The notes under the pieces: model-generated | What the model saw: only the letters and a program-made list of their open reading frames with translations | What the model was told of the DNA's origin: nothing | The model's database searches: none | Shown here: piece by piece, positions 35,568 to 44,186 of the stretch | How positions within the stretch are numbered: position 1 is the first letter of the stretch | How the letters are laid out: every line of letters begins with the position of its first letter | Program-made: the position numbers and the translations under genes | From: Erysipelotrichaceae bacterium OPF54 | GTDB taxonomy: Bacteria; Bacillota_I; Bacilli_A; Erysipelotrichales; Erysipelotrichaceae | Length of the DNA: 64,000 nt | Reading direction: 5' to 3' | NCBI GenBank assembly: GCA_022834735.1 | Contig: BQKD01000001.1 | Coordinates: forward strand, 907,659-971,658

Positions 35568-35894
35568 ATGAAGACGGCTCTTTTCGGTGCAGAGCTTCTG
35601 TCCAGCGGGATGCTGCAAAGCTTCCTGCAGGAGCACAACATCGCAAAGGTCATCGTTTCCGCAAAACAGCCGTGTACGGCTGATCTGGACTGCGAATCCA
35701 TTGTCTTTCAGGAAAAACCGGAATACGACGGACACAGTTTCCGGCCGATCGATCACACCCTGATCGTATTCGATACGAGGACTGGTGAGTGGAAACGATA
35801 TTATTTCAACTTGTTTTCCATAGAAGAAACCGATCTGATTTCTGTTCTGGCAGAAAATATCAATCGATCCATTGATCGATATACGAAGCGGTAA
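35568..35894 (+). CDS. Uncharacterised 108-residue protein coupled to ftsZ
   Basis: A small soluble protein I do not recognise. It starts two bases after the ftsZ stop, without a visible Shine-Dalgarno site, so it would be translated by ribosomes finishing ftsZ. The sequence looks like a compact alpha/beta fold (TALFGAELLSSGMLQSFLQEHNIAKVIVSAKQP; DHTLIVFDTRTGEWKRYYFNLFS) with a helical end. No signal peptide or membrane helix is seen. The position suggests a cell division or FtsZ-related role, but that is inference. A terminator follows, so the operon ends here. Confidence 0.72.
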   Translation: MKTALFGAELLSSGMLQSFLQEHNIAKVIVSAKQPCTADLDCESIVFQEKPEYDGHSFRPIDHTLIVFDTRTGEWKRYYFNLFSIEETDLISVLAENINRSIDRYTKR

Positions 35895-35930
35895 CTGGAA
35901 TATGAGAATTCGAAGTGAGCAAAATTCTGA

Positions 35931-35960
35931 AGAACGGGAGATTCCTCTCGTTCTTTTTCT
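35931..35960 (+). terminator. Terminator of the ftsA-ftsZ unit
   Basis: AGAACGGGAGA, loop TTCC, TCTCGTTCT, then TTTTC (35931-35958). Confidence 0.8.
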
Positions 35961-36053
35961 GTACTCTTTGTAAGAAAATATGTGAAATTTCCGGAAAAGC
36001 GTAACAGTTTTATGGAGTTATGATAAAATTTTTTGCTGAAAGGGTTAAACATC

Positions 36054-37805
36054 ATGAAAAAGAAAAGAAGACTTCGAAAAGGCCTGCTCGCAAAGCTCTG
36101 TTCACCCTTATTAGTGATCTTCTCGCTGCTGCTCGCCTTTCAAATCTACAAACTCAACATTCTTCCAGTGAAGTATCTCATTCCGGTCGTCCTGGTCGTC
36201 GTGCTGCTCGCACTTATCCTTTTTCTGCTGTCCATGTTCAAAACCGGACGCAGAGGCGTGCGGATCCTGGTCACCATCCTGACCGTGATCCTGACGATCG
36301 TCTATGGTGCAGGAAACTACTACATATATAAGACGGATGAAATGTTTGCCAAGATCGACGACCTGACCGACAAGATCGCGAATACAGAAACGATCCGGGT
36401 CATGGAAGGATCACCGGTCTCCAGCCTGAGCGATCTGAACGGAAAAACGATCGGATTGTGCACGGCGCAGGATGCGGAAGGCATCCCGTATATGGAAAAA
36501 GCGCTGGAAAAGGATAACGTACAATATACGAAACAGGATTTTGCCTCTGTCATCGATCTGACAGCCGCCCTGTACAACGGCGAAATCGATGCGATGATCA
36601 TTAATGACGGATTTTTGGGCATCATTCACGATGTAGAGGATTTCACATTCGTGACGACCAGCACAAAGGTCATTTATTCCGAAGTGTACTATACGCCGCG
36701 GCCGAACGTGATCCAGGATTCCCAGGATCAGGTCAACGTGACCAAAGAACCGTTCACGGTTCTTATTTCCGGAAACGACACGTACGGATCGCTGGGCGAA
36801 AATTCGCGCAGCGACGTCAATATGCTCGTGACCGTCAATCCGAAGAGCGGCGAGGTGCTCATGACCAGTATCCCGCGCGATTACTATGTCGAAGTGGATT
36901 GTCCGGAAGGCGTTGCCTGTGCCCAGGGCGAGATGGACAAGCTCACCCATACAGGCCTGCACGGGATCGAAACGACCGAAGCGACGATCGAAAAAGCGCT
37001 CGGCATTAACATCAATTATACGGTCCGGGTCAATTTTTCCTCGCTCGTCAATCTCGTCGATGCGCTAGGAGGCATCGATGTGGTCGTAGACAAAGGGCTG
37101 GCAGTCAAGACATTTTATGCCAACGAAACGCTCGAAGGCGTCAGCGAAGGAAAGAATCATCTGGAAGGAGAGCGTGCTCTCGCCTTTGCCAGAGAAAGAC
37201 ATGCCTATGTAGACGGGGACAATCAGCGGGTGCGCAATCAGCAGATCGTGCTGCGCGCCATTATCGACAAGATCACCAGCCCGTCGATCCTGCTCAATTA
37301 CGGCAATTTTGTGGACGCGATCGGCGGCGCATTCGAGACCGATATGCCGTCGAGCCAGATGAAAGATCTGATCCGCTATCAGCTCACTGTCAATCCGCAC
37401 TGGAAATTCGAAAGCTGCTCGCTGCGGGGCGAGGGCTCGACCGAATACTGTGCCGAGCTGGGAACGGCCGCCTATGTCGCCATACCGGATGAGGAATCGG
37501 TACGCATTGCCAGAGAAAAGATCGAGGCGGTGCTGAACGGCAAGAGTGCCGAAAGCATCCAGGATCCTGGCGCATCCGATCCTGCCGGCACCATTGAACA
37601 GCCTGAGCAGGACGAGGAAACCGGCCTGCAGGATGATACCGTATATGATCCGGATGATCCGTATGATTCATCGGCGCAGTACGAAGATCCGTATAGTCCG
37701 GATCTGCAGGAATCGGACAGCGGATATACGGATCCTTACGACCCGAACGATGCCGGAGAAAGTCAATACTATAATCCGAACTGGACTTTAGACGATGAAC
37801 AATAA
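36054..37805 (+). CDS. LytR-CpsA-Psr (LCP) family protein 1
   Basis: A 583-residue membrane-anchored enzyme. A basic start and three hydrophobic segments (about 15-95) precede an extracytoplasmic region of about 150 residues resembling a solute-binding fold, then the LCP catalytic domain (NVLISGNDTYG-type start; RSDVNMLVTVNPKSGEVLMTSIPRDYYVE; ALAFARERHAYVDGDNQRVRNQQ with conserved Arg and Asp). The tail is rich in Asp, Tyr and Pro. LCP proteins transfer undecaprenyl-linked glycopolymers to peptidoglycan. ATG 36054 follows GAAAGGG. A paralogue lies immediately downstream. Confidence 0.92.
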   Translation: MKKKRRLRKGLLAKLCSPLLVIFSLLLAFQIYKLNILPVKYLIPVVLVVVLLALILFLLSMFKTGRRGVRILVTILTVILTIVYGAGNYYIYKTDEMFAKIDDLTDKIANTETIRVMEGSPVSSLSDLNGKTIGLCTAQDAEGIPYMEKALEKDNVQYTKQDFASVIDLTAALYNGEIDAMIINDGFLGIIHDVEDFTFVTTSTKVIYSEVYYTPRPNVIQDSQDQVNVTKEPFTVLISGNDTYGSLGENSRSDVNMLVTVNPKSGEVLMTSIPRDYYVEVDCPEGVACAQGEMDKLTHTGLHGIETTEATIEKALGININYTVRVNFSSLVNLVDALGGIDVVVDKGLAVKTFYANETLEGVSEGKNHLEGERALAFARERHAYVDGDNQRVRNQQIVLRAIIDKITSPSILLNYGNFVDAIGGAFETDMPSSQMKDLIRYQLTVNPHWKFESCSLRGEGSTEYCAELGTAAYVAIPDEESVRIAREKIEAVLNGKSAESIQDPGASDPAGTIEQPEQDEETGLQDDTVYDPDDPYDSSAQYEDPYSPDLQESDSGYTDPYDPNDAGESQYYNPNWTLDDEQ

Positions 37806-37810
37806 TACGA

Positions 37811-37838
37811 AGGAGTGTCCATGAGGCACTCTTTTTCT
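37811..37838 (+). terminator. Terminator after LCP gene 1
   Basis: GGAGTGTC and GGCACTC form the stem, with CTTTTTCTC after it. Confidence 0.75.
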
Positions 37839-37896
37839 CATAATGAAGGGATAAACACGCATTTATGTCTCTTCTGTGCCGCGATCCTGCGATATG

Positions 37897-37909
37897 TAAA
37901 TTACATTTA
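37897..37909. promoter_or_regulatory. Inverted repeat upstream of LCP gene 2
   Basis: ATGTAA-A-TTACAT, six-base arms. The flanking AAATTACATTTA also occurs upstream of mraZ (28988-28999). TATAAT at about 37935 is a likely -10 for LCP gene 2. Confidence 0.35.
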
Positions 37910-37985
37910 TGAGGAATGCGCGGACAATGAAGTATAATCATCATTATGGAATACAGTAAACAATGAAACGAAGAAAGGAAAATTT

Positions 37986-39710
37986 ATGGATCAAAAGAAA
38001 TCAAATCATCCTGCCGTTTATAAAGTGATCGTGGCCGTTCTGTCCATCGTGATCCTGGGCCTGAGCGGATTCTTCATTTACCAGATCCAGGCGCTTCATG
38101 TCCTTCCGGGCAACCTGCTCATCCCAATCTGTGTCATGATCGGACTGATCGTCGTGATCATGCTTGCACTGTGGAATTTCTATCAGCATGTCACATGGTC
38201 GCGGGTCGTCCTGACCATCCTGAATATCGCGATGCTCTGCGTTTTCAGCGTAGGAAATTTCTATCTGTACAAGACCAATGACACGCTGCAGGTCGTGACG
38301 GCCCAGAAAAAAGAAGTGAAAAACACCGTTTCGCTTCTCGTGAAAAATGACAGCGAGATCCAGAGCATCCATGATCTGAATGAGAAAGCGATCGGGAAGC
38401 TCAATTCCATCGATGCCCTGGGCACGACGAAAATGATCACGCATCTGCAGGAACAGTTCGGCGTAGATACCGAGTCCCTGCTTCCGTTCCAGGTCAATTC
38501 CTACGACAGCGTGGAAAAGGAAGTGGAAGCTCTCTACAACAACGAGGTCCAGGCCATCATCTTGAATGAAAGCTATCGGACCAACGTTCTCGAATATGAA
38601 CCGTATGCCAATTTCAACAATGAAGTGCGCAGCATAGACGAGGTGGTCTACTACACCAAAGTGGACAACGAAGCGATGGCCGTACCGGAAATTACGAAAA
38701 ACGCCTTCAATATCCTGATTTCCGGCAATGATACATACGGCGATGTGGGCGAGCTGTCCCGTTCGGACGTGAACATGGTCGTGACGGTCAATCCGCAGAC
38801 AAGGACTGTGCTCCTGACCAGCATCCCGAGAGACTGCTACGTGGAATTCGTATGCGACGAGCAGGACGCCTGTCTTGCCGGAGCCAGCGACAAGATCACG
38901 CACACCGGACTGCACGGGATCAATACGACAAAAAAGACCGTGGAAAATCTTTTAGGCATTACGGTCAACTACACGTTCCGGGCCAATTTCTCGAGCGTCA
39001 TGGAAATCGTGGACGCGATCGGCGGGATCGATGTGGAAATCCCCGAAGGCATGGCTGTGGAAACGTTTTACGCCAACAATACGCTCGAAGGCGTCCATGA
39101 AGGAATGAACCATCTGCAGGGCGAAAGAGCGCTCGCGTTTGCCCGGGAACGCTATGCCTACATTGACGGGGACAACCAGCGCGTACGCAACCAGCAGACG
39201 GTGCTGAAAGCGATCTTCGCCAAAGCCACGTCGCCCGAGATCATCGTAAATTATTCAAGCCTTCTCGACGCGTTCCAGGGCGCTTTTGACACGACACTGT
39301 CCCAGGATGAGATCACGACATTGATCAAATACCAGATCCAGGAAAATCCGCAGTGGAAATTTGAAAGCTATCAGCTTACCGGAGAAGGAGCCCAGCTGCT
39401 TTCTCCCGAACTTGGCCAGACGGCGTACGTGACCGTTGTCGATCCGTACTCGATCACGCTGGCGCATGACAAGATCGAAGCTGTATTGAAAGGAGAATCG
39501 GCCGATTCGATCGAAACGCCGGTATCCGGTTTTTCAAGCCAGACAGGCGAAAACACAGCCGGACAGGAACAGGAATATTACGACCCTTCGCAGTACGATG
39601 ATCCATCCATGTATTATGATCCGTATTTTCAGGAACAGCCGGGCATAGAGACAGAAGAGCCTGGTATTCCTTCGCAGGATGAGATGACCGTTCCCGAAGA
39701 AGAGCAGTAA
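37986..39710 (+). CDS. LytR-CpsA-Psr (LCP) family protein 2
   Basis: A 574-residue paralogue of the preceding gene with the same layout: three hydrophobic segments at the N-terminus, an extracytoplasmic region, the LCP core (ISGNDTYGDVGELSRSDVNMVVTVNPQTRTVLLTSIPRDCYVE; GERALAFARERYAYIDGDNQRVRNQQ) and an acidic Gln/Tyr/Asp tail. It would attach teichoic-acid-like or capsular polymers to the wall. It has its own promoter region and ends at a bidirectional terminator. The duplication with separate control suggests two substrates or conditions. Confidence 0.92.
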   Translation: MDQKKSNHPAVYKVIVAVLSIVILGLSGFFIYQIQALHVLPGNLLIPICVMIGLIVVIMLALWNFYQHVTWSRVVLTILNIAMLCVFSVGNFYLYKTNDTLQVVTAQKKEVKNTVSLLVKNDSEIQSIHDLNEKAIGKLNSIDALGTTKMITHLQEQFGVDTESLLPFQVNSYDSVEKEVEALYNNEVQAIILNESYRTNVLEYEPYANFNNEVRSIDEVVYYTKVDNEAMAVPEITKNAFNILISGNDTYGDVGELSRSDVNMVVTVNPQTRTVLLTSIPRDCYVEFVCDEQDACLAGASDKITHTGLHGINTTKKTVENLLGITVNYTFRANFSSVMEIVDAIGGIDVEIPEGMAVETFYANNTLEGVHEGMNHLQGERALAFARERYAYIDGDNQRVRNQQTVLKAIFAKATSPEIIVNYSSLLDAFQGAFDTTLSQDEITTLIKYQIQENPQWKFESYQLTGEGAQLLSPELGQTAYVTVVDPYSITLAHDKIEAVLKGESADSIETPVSGFSSQTGENTAGQEQEYYDPSQYDDPSMYYDPYFQEQPGIETEEPGIPSQDEMTVPEEEQ

Positions 39711-39749
39711 AATGAAAAAGAGACCGCACGTCTGGTCTCTTTTTTCATT
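39711..39749. terminator. Bidirectional terminator
   Basis: AAATGAAAAAGAGACC pairs with GGTCTCTTTTTTCATTT around an eight-base loop. It serves LCP gene 2 and the convergent BglG-like gene. Confidence 0.9.
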
Positions 39750-41630
39750 TCACCGGTAAAAATGCCGGACAATATTCGGAAGGGCGGGATCATTAAGCAG
39801 ATCTTTCACCTCGCTCTGGCGCAGATGTTCGAGAACAGACTGCACGTAATTGAAGATGGAAGCGCCGGCATGGCGGTGACTGACGGCAAAAACGATCTTT
39901 CTCTCTTTTTCGCCTTCGAACACGATCGGTACGATCACATCCCATGGCATGGCATCAAAATGGAAACGGAAAGCATACAGCCCGTTTTCATAATCGATCA
40001 GCGTTTCTTCATAGGTACGGATCAGGTTGTTCCGGTCTTCAAGATCGATCGCGAAATTTTCTCTTTCCAGCCGTTCGGTCAGCAGGATCGGACTGTAACC
40101 GATCTTTGACTGATCGGTGATGATGAAAAGGCGCGGATCGAAAAGAAAGACGGCTGACTGCTGATAGTTAAGGATCTTCAGAAAATTCTCGATCCGGGCA
40201 TGATCGGTATTAAGAAGCAGCGGCGATACGCAGACATACGGTTTTTTCAGATCTTCAGGAACGGGTATGACCGAAACGATCACATCGTAGCTTTCTTCCG
40301 GAATGCTGTCGAGAAGATAGAGGGGAGATACATCGACCGAGTCGACATAATAGGAATGCTTGGCTTTCAGGAAAAACTGCAGCAGCTCATTGTTGGCGGA
40401 ATCGGTCCCGCCCACCACGAGCACACGACGTTTGATCCGCGACCTTTTCATCTGGAAGGTGTGGAAAAATGTCTGGAGCCGAAGCATGTCGCCAGCACCC
40501 GGACCATGACCGAACTGGTTTCTAAGCACTTCCTGCACGATCGAGGCAAACGGTTTTTCCATATAAAAATGGTCTTTCTGCGAATGATACAAGGAAGAGC
40601 GCTGTTTCGTGAAAAAGACGATATGATAAAGGATCGATTCGATCAGCAGGCTCAGATCTTTCTGAAATTCCAGATCCGACAAAAACGAAATGCCGTATAT
40701 TTTTTCAAATTCCTGTGCGATCTTTATGATAATTTGTTCCTTGTATTCAAAAGCGGTCCCGTCCGCGGGCTGAAGCGTGCATTTGGATACGAGCTCCATC
40801 GGGATCTGGTTGCGCTCGTACGGGTTTTCCGGAATGCCGAACGCGTTTTTCAAATAATCGTATATCTCGTTTCCGGCATCCGTGTAACGGTCGGGGATCC
40901 GGACCATCTGCTGGCGGGAGCTTTCCATCCGGCAGCCGGCACTGATCCGGCTGAGCATCGTGGATAAATAGAGCAGGAAGTCAAAACAGCCTTCATCGCT
41001 CAGGATCAGATGGTGCTTTTTGATGATATCGATGATCTTCCGTTCCGGAAGGGACGAGGTTTCGGGCTGGTTGAGCAGATAATAGATCATTTCATTGGCC
41101 TGCCCGCTGCCAAATATCAGATCGAGGATCAGCTTTCGTTTGGAATACTCGGTCCCCAAAACGCAAAGACCGTAATTCGGTTTGGAGGACAAGCGCAGAT
41201 CATAGCGGGCCAGACTTTGTTTCGCTTCTTTCAGGCAGTTCAAGAACGTGGAACGGCTGATCATCATTTCTTCTGCCATCGTATTGACTTTCAGATAGCC
41301 GTTTTCTTCGACGAGCCGTACCAGGATCTCGTGAGGACGGTCTTTTGATTTGTCCAGGTTCCGGCTTTCTTCATTTTTCAGCCGGTTCAGCTCCTCTTCC
41401 AGATCCTGGAACGTGTTGGGAAAGACAGGCTTGAGCAGATAGCCTTTGCTGCGTTCCGAAAGAAGCTCATATCCGCTGCTGCTCATGATCTTTTTGAGCT
41501 GCGCGATCTGCTCGCGGATCTGCCGGCTCGAAAGACTGCATCGCACGCCGAGCTCTTTTGCCGAGATATAACGGCTTGACTGGATCAGTTCAGACAAAAT
41601 GAGAATGTCGTTCCTGTTGTAGCGCGTCAA
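39750..41630 (-). CDS. BglG/MtlR-like transcriptional regulator
   Basis: A 626-residue regulator. The N-terminus has two DNA-binding units (ILSELIQSSRYISAKELGVRCSLSSRQIREQI; YLKVNTMAEEMMISRSTFLNCLKEAK), followed by a helical PRD-like section and EIIB-like (RVLVVGGTDSANNELLQ) and EIIA-like ends. The EIIB loop lacks the usual Cys and I see no canonical EIIA IPH motif, so its PTS phosphorylation sites may be altered or lost. The start is unclear: TTG 41630 gives a good N-terminus but has no clear ribosome site. It faces a transposon upstream, which may have replaced its promoter. The target is unknown; the PTS gene at 45396 is a candidate. Confidence 0.82.
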   Translation of the reverse strand: MTRYNRNDILILSELIQSSRYISAKELGVRCSLSSRQIREQIAQLKKIMSSSGYELLSERSKGYLLKPVFPNTFQDLEEELNRLKNEESRNLDKSKDRPHEILVRLVEENGYLKVNTMAEEMMISRSTFLNCLKEAKQSLARYDLRLSSKPNYGLCVLGTEYSKRKLILDLIFGSGQANEMIYYLLNQPETSSLPERKIIDIIKKHHLILSDEGCFDFLLYLSTMLSRISAGCRMESSRQQMVRIPDRYTDAGNEIYDYLKNAFGIPENPYERNQIPMELVSKCTLQPADGTAFEYKEQIIIKIAQEFEKIYGISFLSDLEFQKDLSLLIESILYHIVFFTKQRSSLYHSQKDHFYMEKPFASIVQEVLRNQFGHGPGAGDMLRLQTFFHTFQMKRSRIKRRVLVVGGTDSANNELLQFFLKAKHSYYVDSVDVSPLYLLDSIPEESYDVIVSVIPVPEDLKKPYVCVSPLLLNTDHARIENFLKILNYQQSAVFLFDPRLFIITDQSKIGYSPILLTERLERENFAIDLEDRNNLIRTYEETLIDYENGLYAFRFHFDAMPWDVIVPIVFEGEKERKIVFAVSHRHAGASIFNYVQSVLEHLRQSEVKDLLNDPALPNIVRHFYR

Positions 41631-41685
41631 ATTCTGTTAGTCGGAAACGTCAAATATTTTTATACACATCTGGAAGAGAAACGCA

Positions 41686-41735
41686 CTTTATTTTGTCCGG
41701 CCTCGCTTTATTTTGGCTTCAGAAGCATTTTATTT
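41686..41735. repeat. Three 20-base-spaced repeats, probable transposase binding sites (left end)
   Basis: CTTTATTTTG at 41686 and 41706, and the variant CATTTTATTT at 41726, are spaced exactly 20 bases. Evenly phased sites just outside a DDE/AAA+ gene set are what Tn7- and Mu-like transposases bind. A further CGTCAAATATTTTTAT at about 41648 resembles CGTCACATTATTTTCAT read on the minus strand from about 44842, possibly the outer terminal repeat. Confidence 0.55.
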
Positions 41736-41750
41736 TATTTCTTTCTGTTC

Positions 41751-41783
41751 AAAAAAAGCCGTCTTGTCAAAAACGGCTTTTAA
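41751..41783. terminator. Terminator at the end of the transposon gene set
   Basis: AAAAGCCGT and ACGGCTTTT flank a short loop, with A and T runs. On the minus strand it ends the four-gene unit. Confidence 0.8.
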
Positions 41784-42071
41784 TCAATAATTTCCTATGT
41801 TCTCGAATTCTTTCTGGTATACTCTTTCCACTATACATGCCAGGATCCAGCTGTTCCTCTTTCCCAGCGCTTTTCTGATCGACGGATGGATCTCGAAATC
41901 ATTCTTGAAGAATAAATGGCCAAAATTATTCATATAGTTTTCTACAAAATACATCAGCTCTTCATTGCTCAGTTTATAGGCTCCGTACATCTTCATCGCT
42001 CTTTTCAGCTGTTCGATCATCACTTTTCTCGTCGTCGGCCAGTTGATCAACATCCGTTCATCTTCTTTCAT
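41784..42071 (-). CDS. Small accessory protein of the DDE/AAA+ transposon
   Basis: A 95-residue helical, basic protein that I do not recognise (MKEDERMLINWPTTRKVMIEQLKRAMKMYG...). It lies six bases after the ATPase gene and is the last gene of the transposon. Its place corresponds to that of a target-selection protein (TniQ/TnsD) in Tn7-like elements, but it is far too short and I see no zinc motif. A role as ATPase or DNA-binding partner is only a suggestion. Confidence 0.65.
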   Translation of the reverse strand: MKEDERMLINWPTTRKVMIEQLKRAMKMYGAYKLSNEELMYFVENYMNNFGHLFFKNDFEIHPSIRKALGKRNSWILACIVERVYQKEFENIGNY

Positions 42072-42077
42072 ATGTTC

Positions 42078-42884
42078 TCACCCCAGTTCTACTTCGTTAT
42101 GTGCTTTCATCACGATCTCTGCGTCGATGATCCGCTTTTCTTCGTTCGCTCCTTCGATCAGGCATTTCGACAACAGATTGTTCAGTTTCCGGATTGATCC
42201 GCCTGCGATATTATATGCGGCACGCACCGCGTCTTCTTCGAACACCTTTTCTCTGCTTCCGCATTCTTTCATGCAGAAATCCACATATTCCTGTGCCTCT
42301 TCTCCTTTCAGACCTTCCATGAAATAATTGATCACGATCCTCTGGCGCAGGGCGTCATGCACCTGCTTTTTCAGGATCGTGTTCAGGCTCGTCTGCCCGC
42401 TCAGGATCAGGATACAGTAGTTCTTCGAGTCCATCTCGAAATTGAGGAGCATGGTCAGATCGTTGAAGACGCTCGTGCTCAGATACTGCGCTTCGTCGAT
42501 CACGATGACCGGCGTGCACTTCTTTTCTTTTGCCATGTATTCGATGGCTTCCTGTACCTGCCGGAACAGGTCGCTCTTTCTGAATTTGGGCTCCAGCCCC
42601 AGCCCGCAGGCCAGCTGCCGGTAAAAGTCGATGACCGATACCGTAGACATCTGGATGTAGACCACTTTGTACAGCGACGGGTTCAGACTGCCGGCAAATT
42701 CGCGGATGGCCGATGTTTTTCCTGTTCCCGGACTTCCTGTGAACAATCCGATCCCTTTCGCTTTTTTCAGGTAGTCCAGCCGTCCTTTCAGGTTCGCCGT
42801 ATCTTCGCTCCGGTATAATTTGTGATATTTCGTTTCTTTCTCGAACGGCATCTGCTTCAGTCCGTAAAATACTTTGGCTTCCAT
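42078..42884 (-). CDS. TniB/ExeA-like AAA+ ATPase of transposition
   Basis: A 268-residue AAA+ ATPase. It begins FYGLKQMPFEKETKYHKLYRS, typical of ExeA/TniB-like proteins; Walker A is GSPGTGKTSAIREF, Walker B is PVIVIDEAQYL, and ALRQRIVINYFMEGL includes the arginine finger region. In transposons such ATPases (TnsC, TniB, MuB, IstB) choose and present the target DNA to the transposase. It is one base from the transposase stop, so the products are made together. Confidence 0.9.
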   Translation of the reverse strand: MEAKVFYGLKQMPFEKETKYHKLYRSEDTANLKGRLDYLKKAKGIGLFTGSPGTGKTSAIREFAGSLNPSLYKVVYIQMSTVSVIDFYRQLACGLGLEPKFRKSDLFRQVQEAIEYMAKEKKCTPVIVIDEAQYLSTSVFNDLTMLLNFEMDSKNYCILILSGQTSLNTILKKQVHDALRQRIVINYFMEGLKGEEAQEYVDFCMKECGSREKVFEEDAVRAAYNIAGGSIRKLNNLLSKCLIEGANEEKRIIDAEIVMKAHNEVELG

Positions 42885-42885
42885 A

Positions 42886-44121
42886 TTACTCCTCCTCTCT
42901 GAAGCGCATGTGCTGCCTTCTTCTGATCCGGCTGTTCTCCACCTTGTCGACCGTCCGGATCGGGATCAGCTTTCCGTCCATCCCTAGCAGCCAGGCCTTT
43001 CTCCTGTCTTCGGGATCCATCTTCACCTTTACTGTCTCGCGCATGTATTCGGCCGGCACCTCGTAGCTGATCCCGTCGATCACGAGTGTCGAATCGGTCC
43101 TCACCTTTCTTTCGTACGTATGCAGGAAATACTGTTCCACCGCTTCGTCAGGAAGGAAGCGGAACCGCTGTGCATCCTTCAGATAGCGCTGGCGCGGCGT
43201 CATATCTTTCAGCGAAGCGTGTTGGCAGTTGATGTATTTCTGAAGATAGTCCCCGAAAGATTCCCGGACCTCTTCGATCGTCTGATAGGCATTCCAGTCC
43301 GAACAGCGCAGCCAGTGGTCCTTGAACGTTCGGAATGCGCGCTCCTGTTTTCCTTTCGCGCTTCCGTCCCGCACCGGCGCATGCACCAGGGCGACCCCCA
43401 GTCTTGCACAGATCATATTCAGCTGGTGGTTGTCATAAGGCGAACCATTGTCTACATACAGTACAGACGGGATCCCGTAAGTCATGACCGCGTTCTTCAG
43501 GATCTTCTGAAAGTTGACGGCCGTATCGGCTTCAAAGATTCCCCAGCCCACGATCATCCGGGATGCGTCATCCAGGATAGAAACCAGATATAGCCTGTGT
43601 CCGGCCAGCCTGTATAGATAGGATGTATCGGCCTGCCAGACCTGGTTGGCAAATTCTTTCTCGAACGCTCTGCGCTCTTTTCCCTGATGGATCGGTTCGA
43701 GACGGCTCTGAGGCAGAGAACGCACGAAACGATCGATCGTGGACTGGGAAACGCGGGCCGGGATAAACCCTTCTTCGATGAGCCGCGCACGCAGGACCGT
43801 ATTGATGATGCGCGGATACTGCCGGCGCAGAGCGATGATGCGTTCCTGCGCCTCGGGACTCAGAGTTCGGGAAGTCCCCTTGTCGCTCCTGGGACGGGAA
43901 ATCAGTCCATCGAATCCGCCGGAACGGTATTCATAGGCCCAGTGAGCGAAAGTCTGCCATGAAAATGATTTTTTGACACCGGAGACCGGGTTTTCGAATT
44001 CTTTTTCGGCAAGATGACGGTAAAACTGACGGTTTGTCGAAAAAGGATGAGTGCCGGAAATGACAGGAGCGATGATCCCGAATTTCCATAAAGCGATTTT
44101 TTCCTTGTCGGTTTGATCCAT
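42886..44121 (-). CDS. DDE (rve-fold) transposase of the four-gene element
   Basis: A 411-residue transposase. An N-terminal DNA-binding section (WQTFAHWAYEYRSGGFDGLISRPRSDKG) is followed by an integrase core: Asp in VWQADTSYLYR, Asp in VLYVDNGSPYDN and Glu in KGKQERAFRTFK, the D-D-35-E layout of the retroviral integrase fold (TniA/IS481/Mu-like). A C-terminal beta domain follows (VIDGISYEVPAEYMRETVKVK). I chose ATG 44121, preceded by GGAGGATTC; the longer frame to 44256 is hydrophobic and lacks a start signal. Confidence 0.9.
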   Translation of the reverse strand: MDQTDKEKIALWKFGIIAPVISGTHPFSTNRQFYRHLAEKEFENPVSGVKKSFSWQTFAHWAYEYRSGGFDGLISRPRSDKGTSRTLSPEAQERIIALRRQYPRIINTVLRARLIEEGFIPARVSQSTIDRFVRSLPQSRLEPIHQGKERRAFEKEFANQVWQADTSYLYRLAGHRLYLVSILDDASRMIVGWGIFEADTAVNFQKILKNAVMTYGIPSVLYVDNGSPYDNHQLNMICARLGVALVHAPVRDGSAKGKQERAFRTFKDHWLRCSDWNAYQTIEEVRESFGDYLQKYINCQHASLKDMTPRQRYLKDAQRFRFLPDEAVEQYFLHTYERKVRTDSTLVIDGISYEVPAEYMRETVKVKMDPEDRRKAWLLGMDGKLIPIRTVDKVENSRIRRRQHMRFREEE

Positions 44122-44186
44122 AAAGCAGAATCCTCCTTTGAGATTACTGTACCGGGCTAAAAAGAGGAAAGCGACGGACAAATGAT

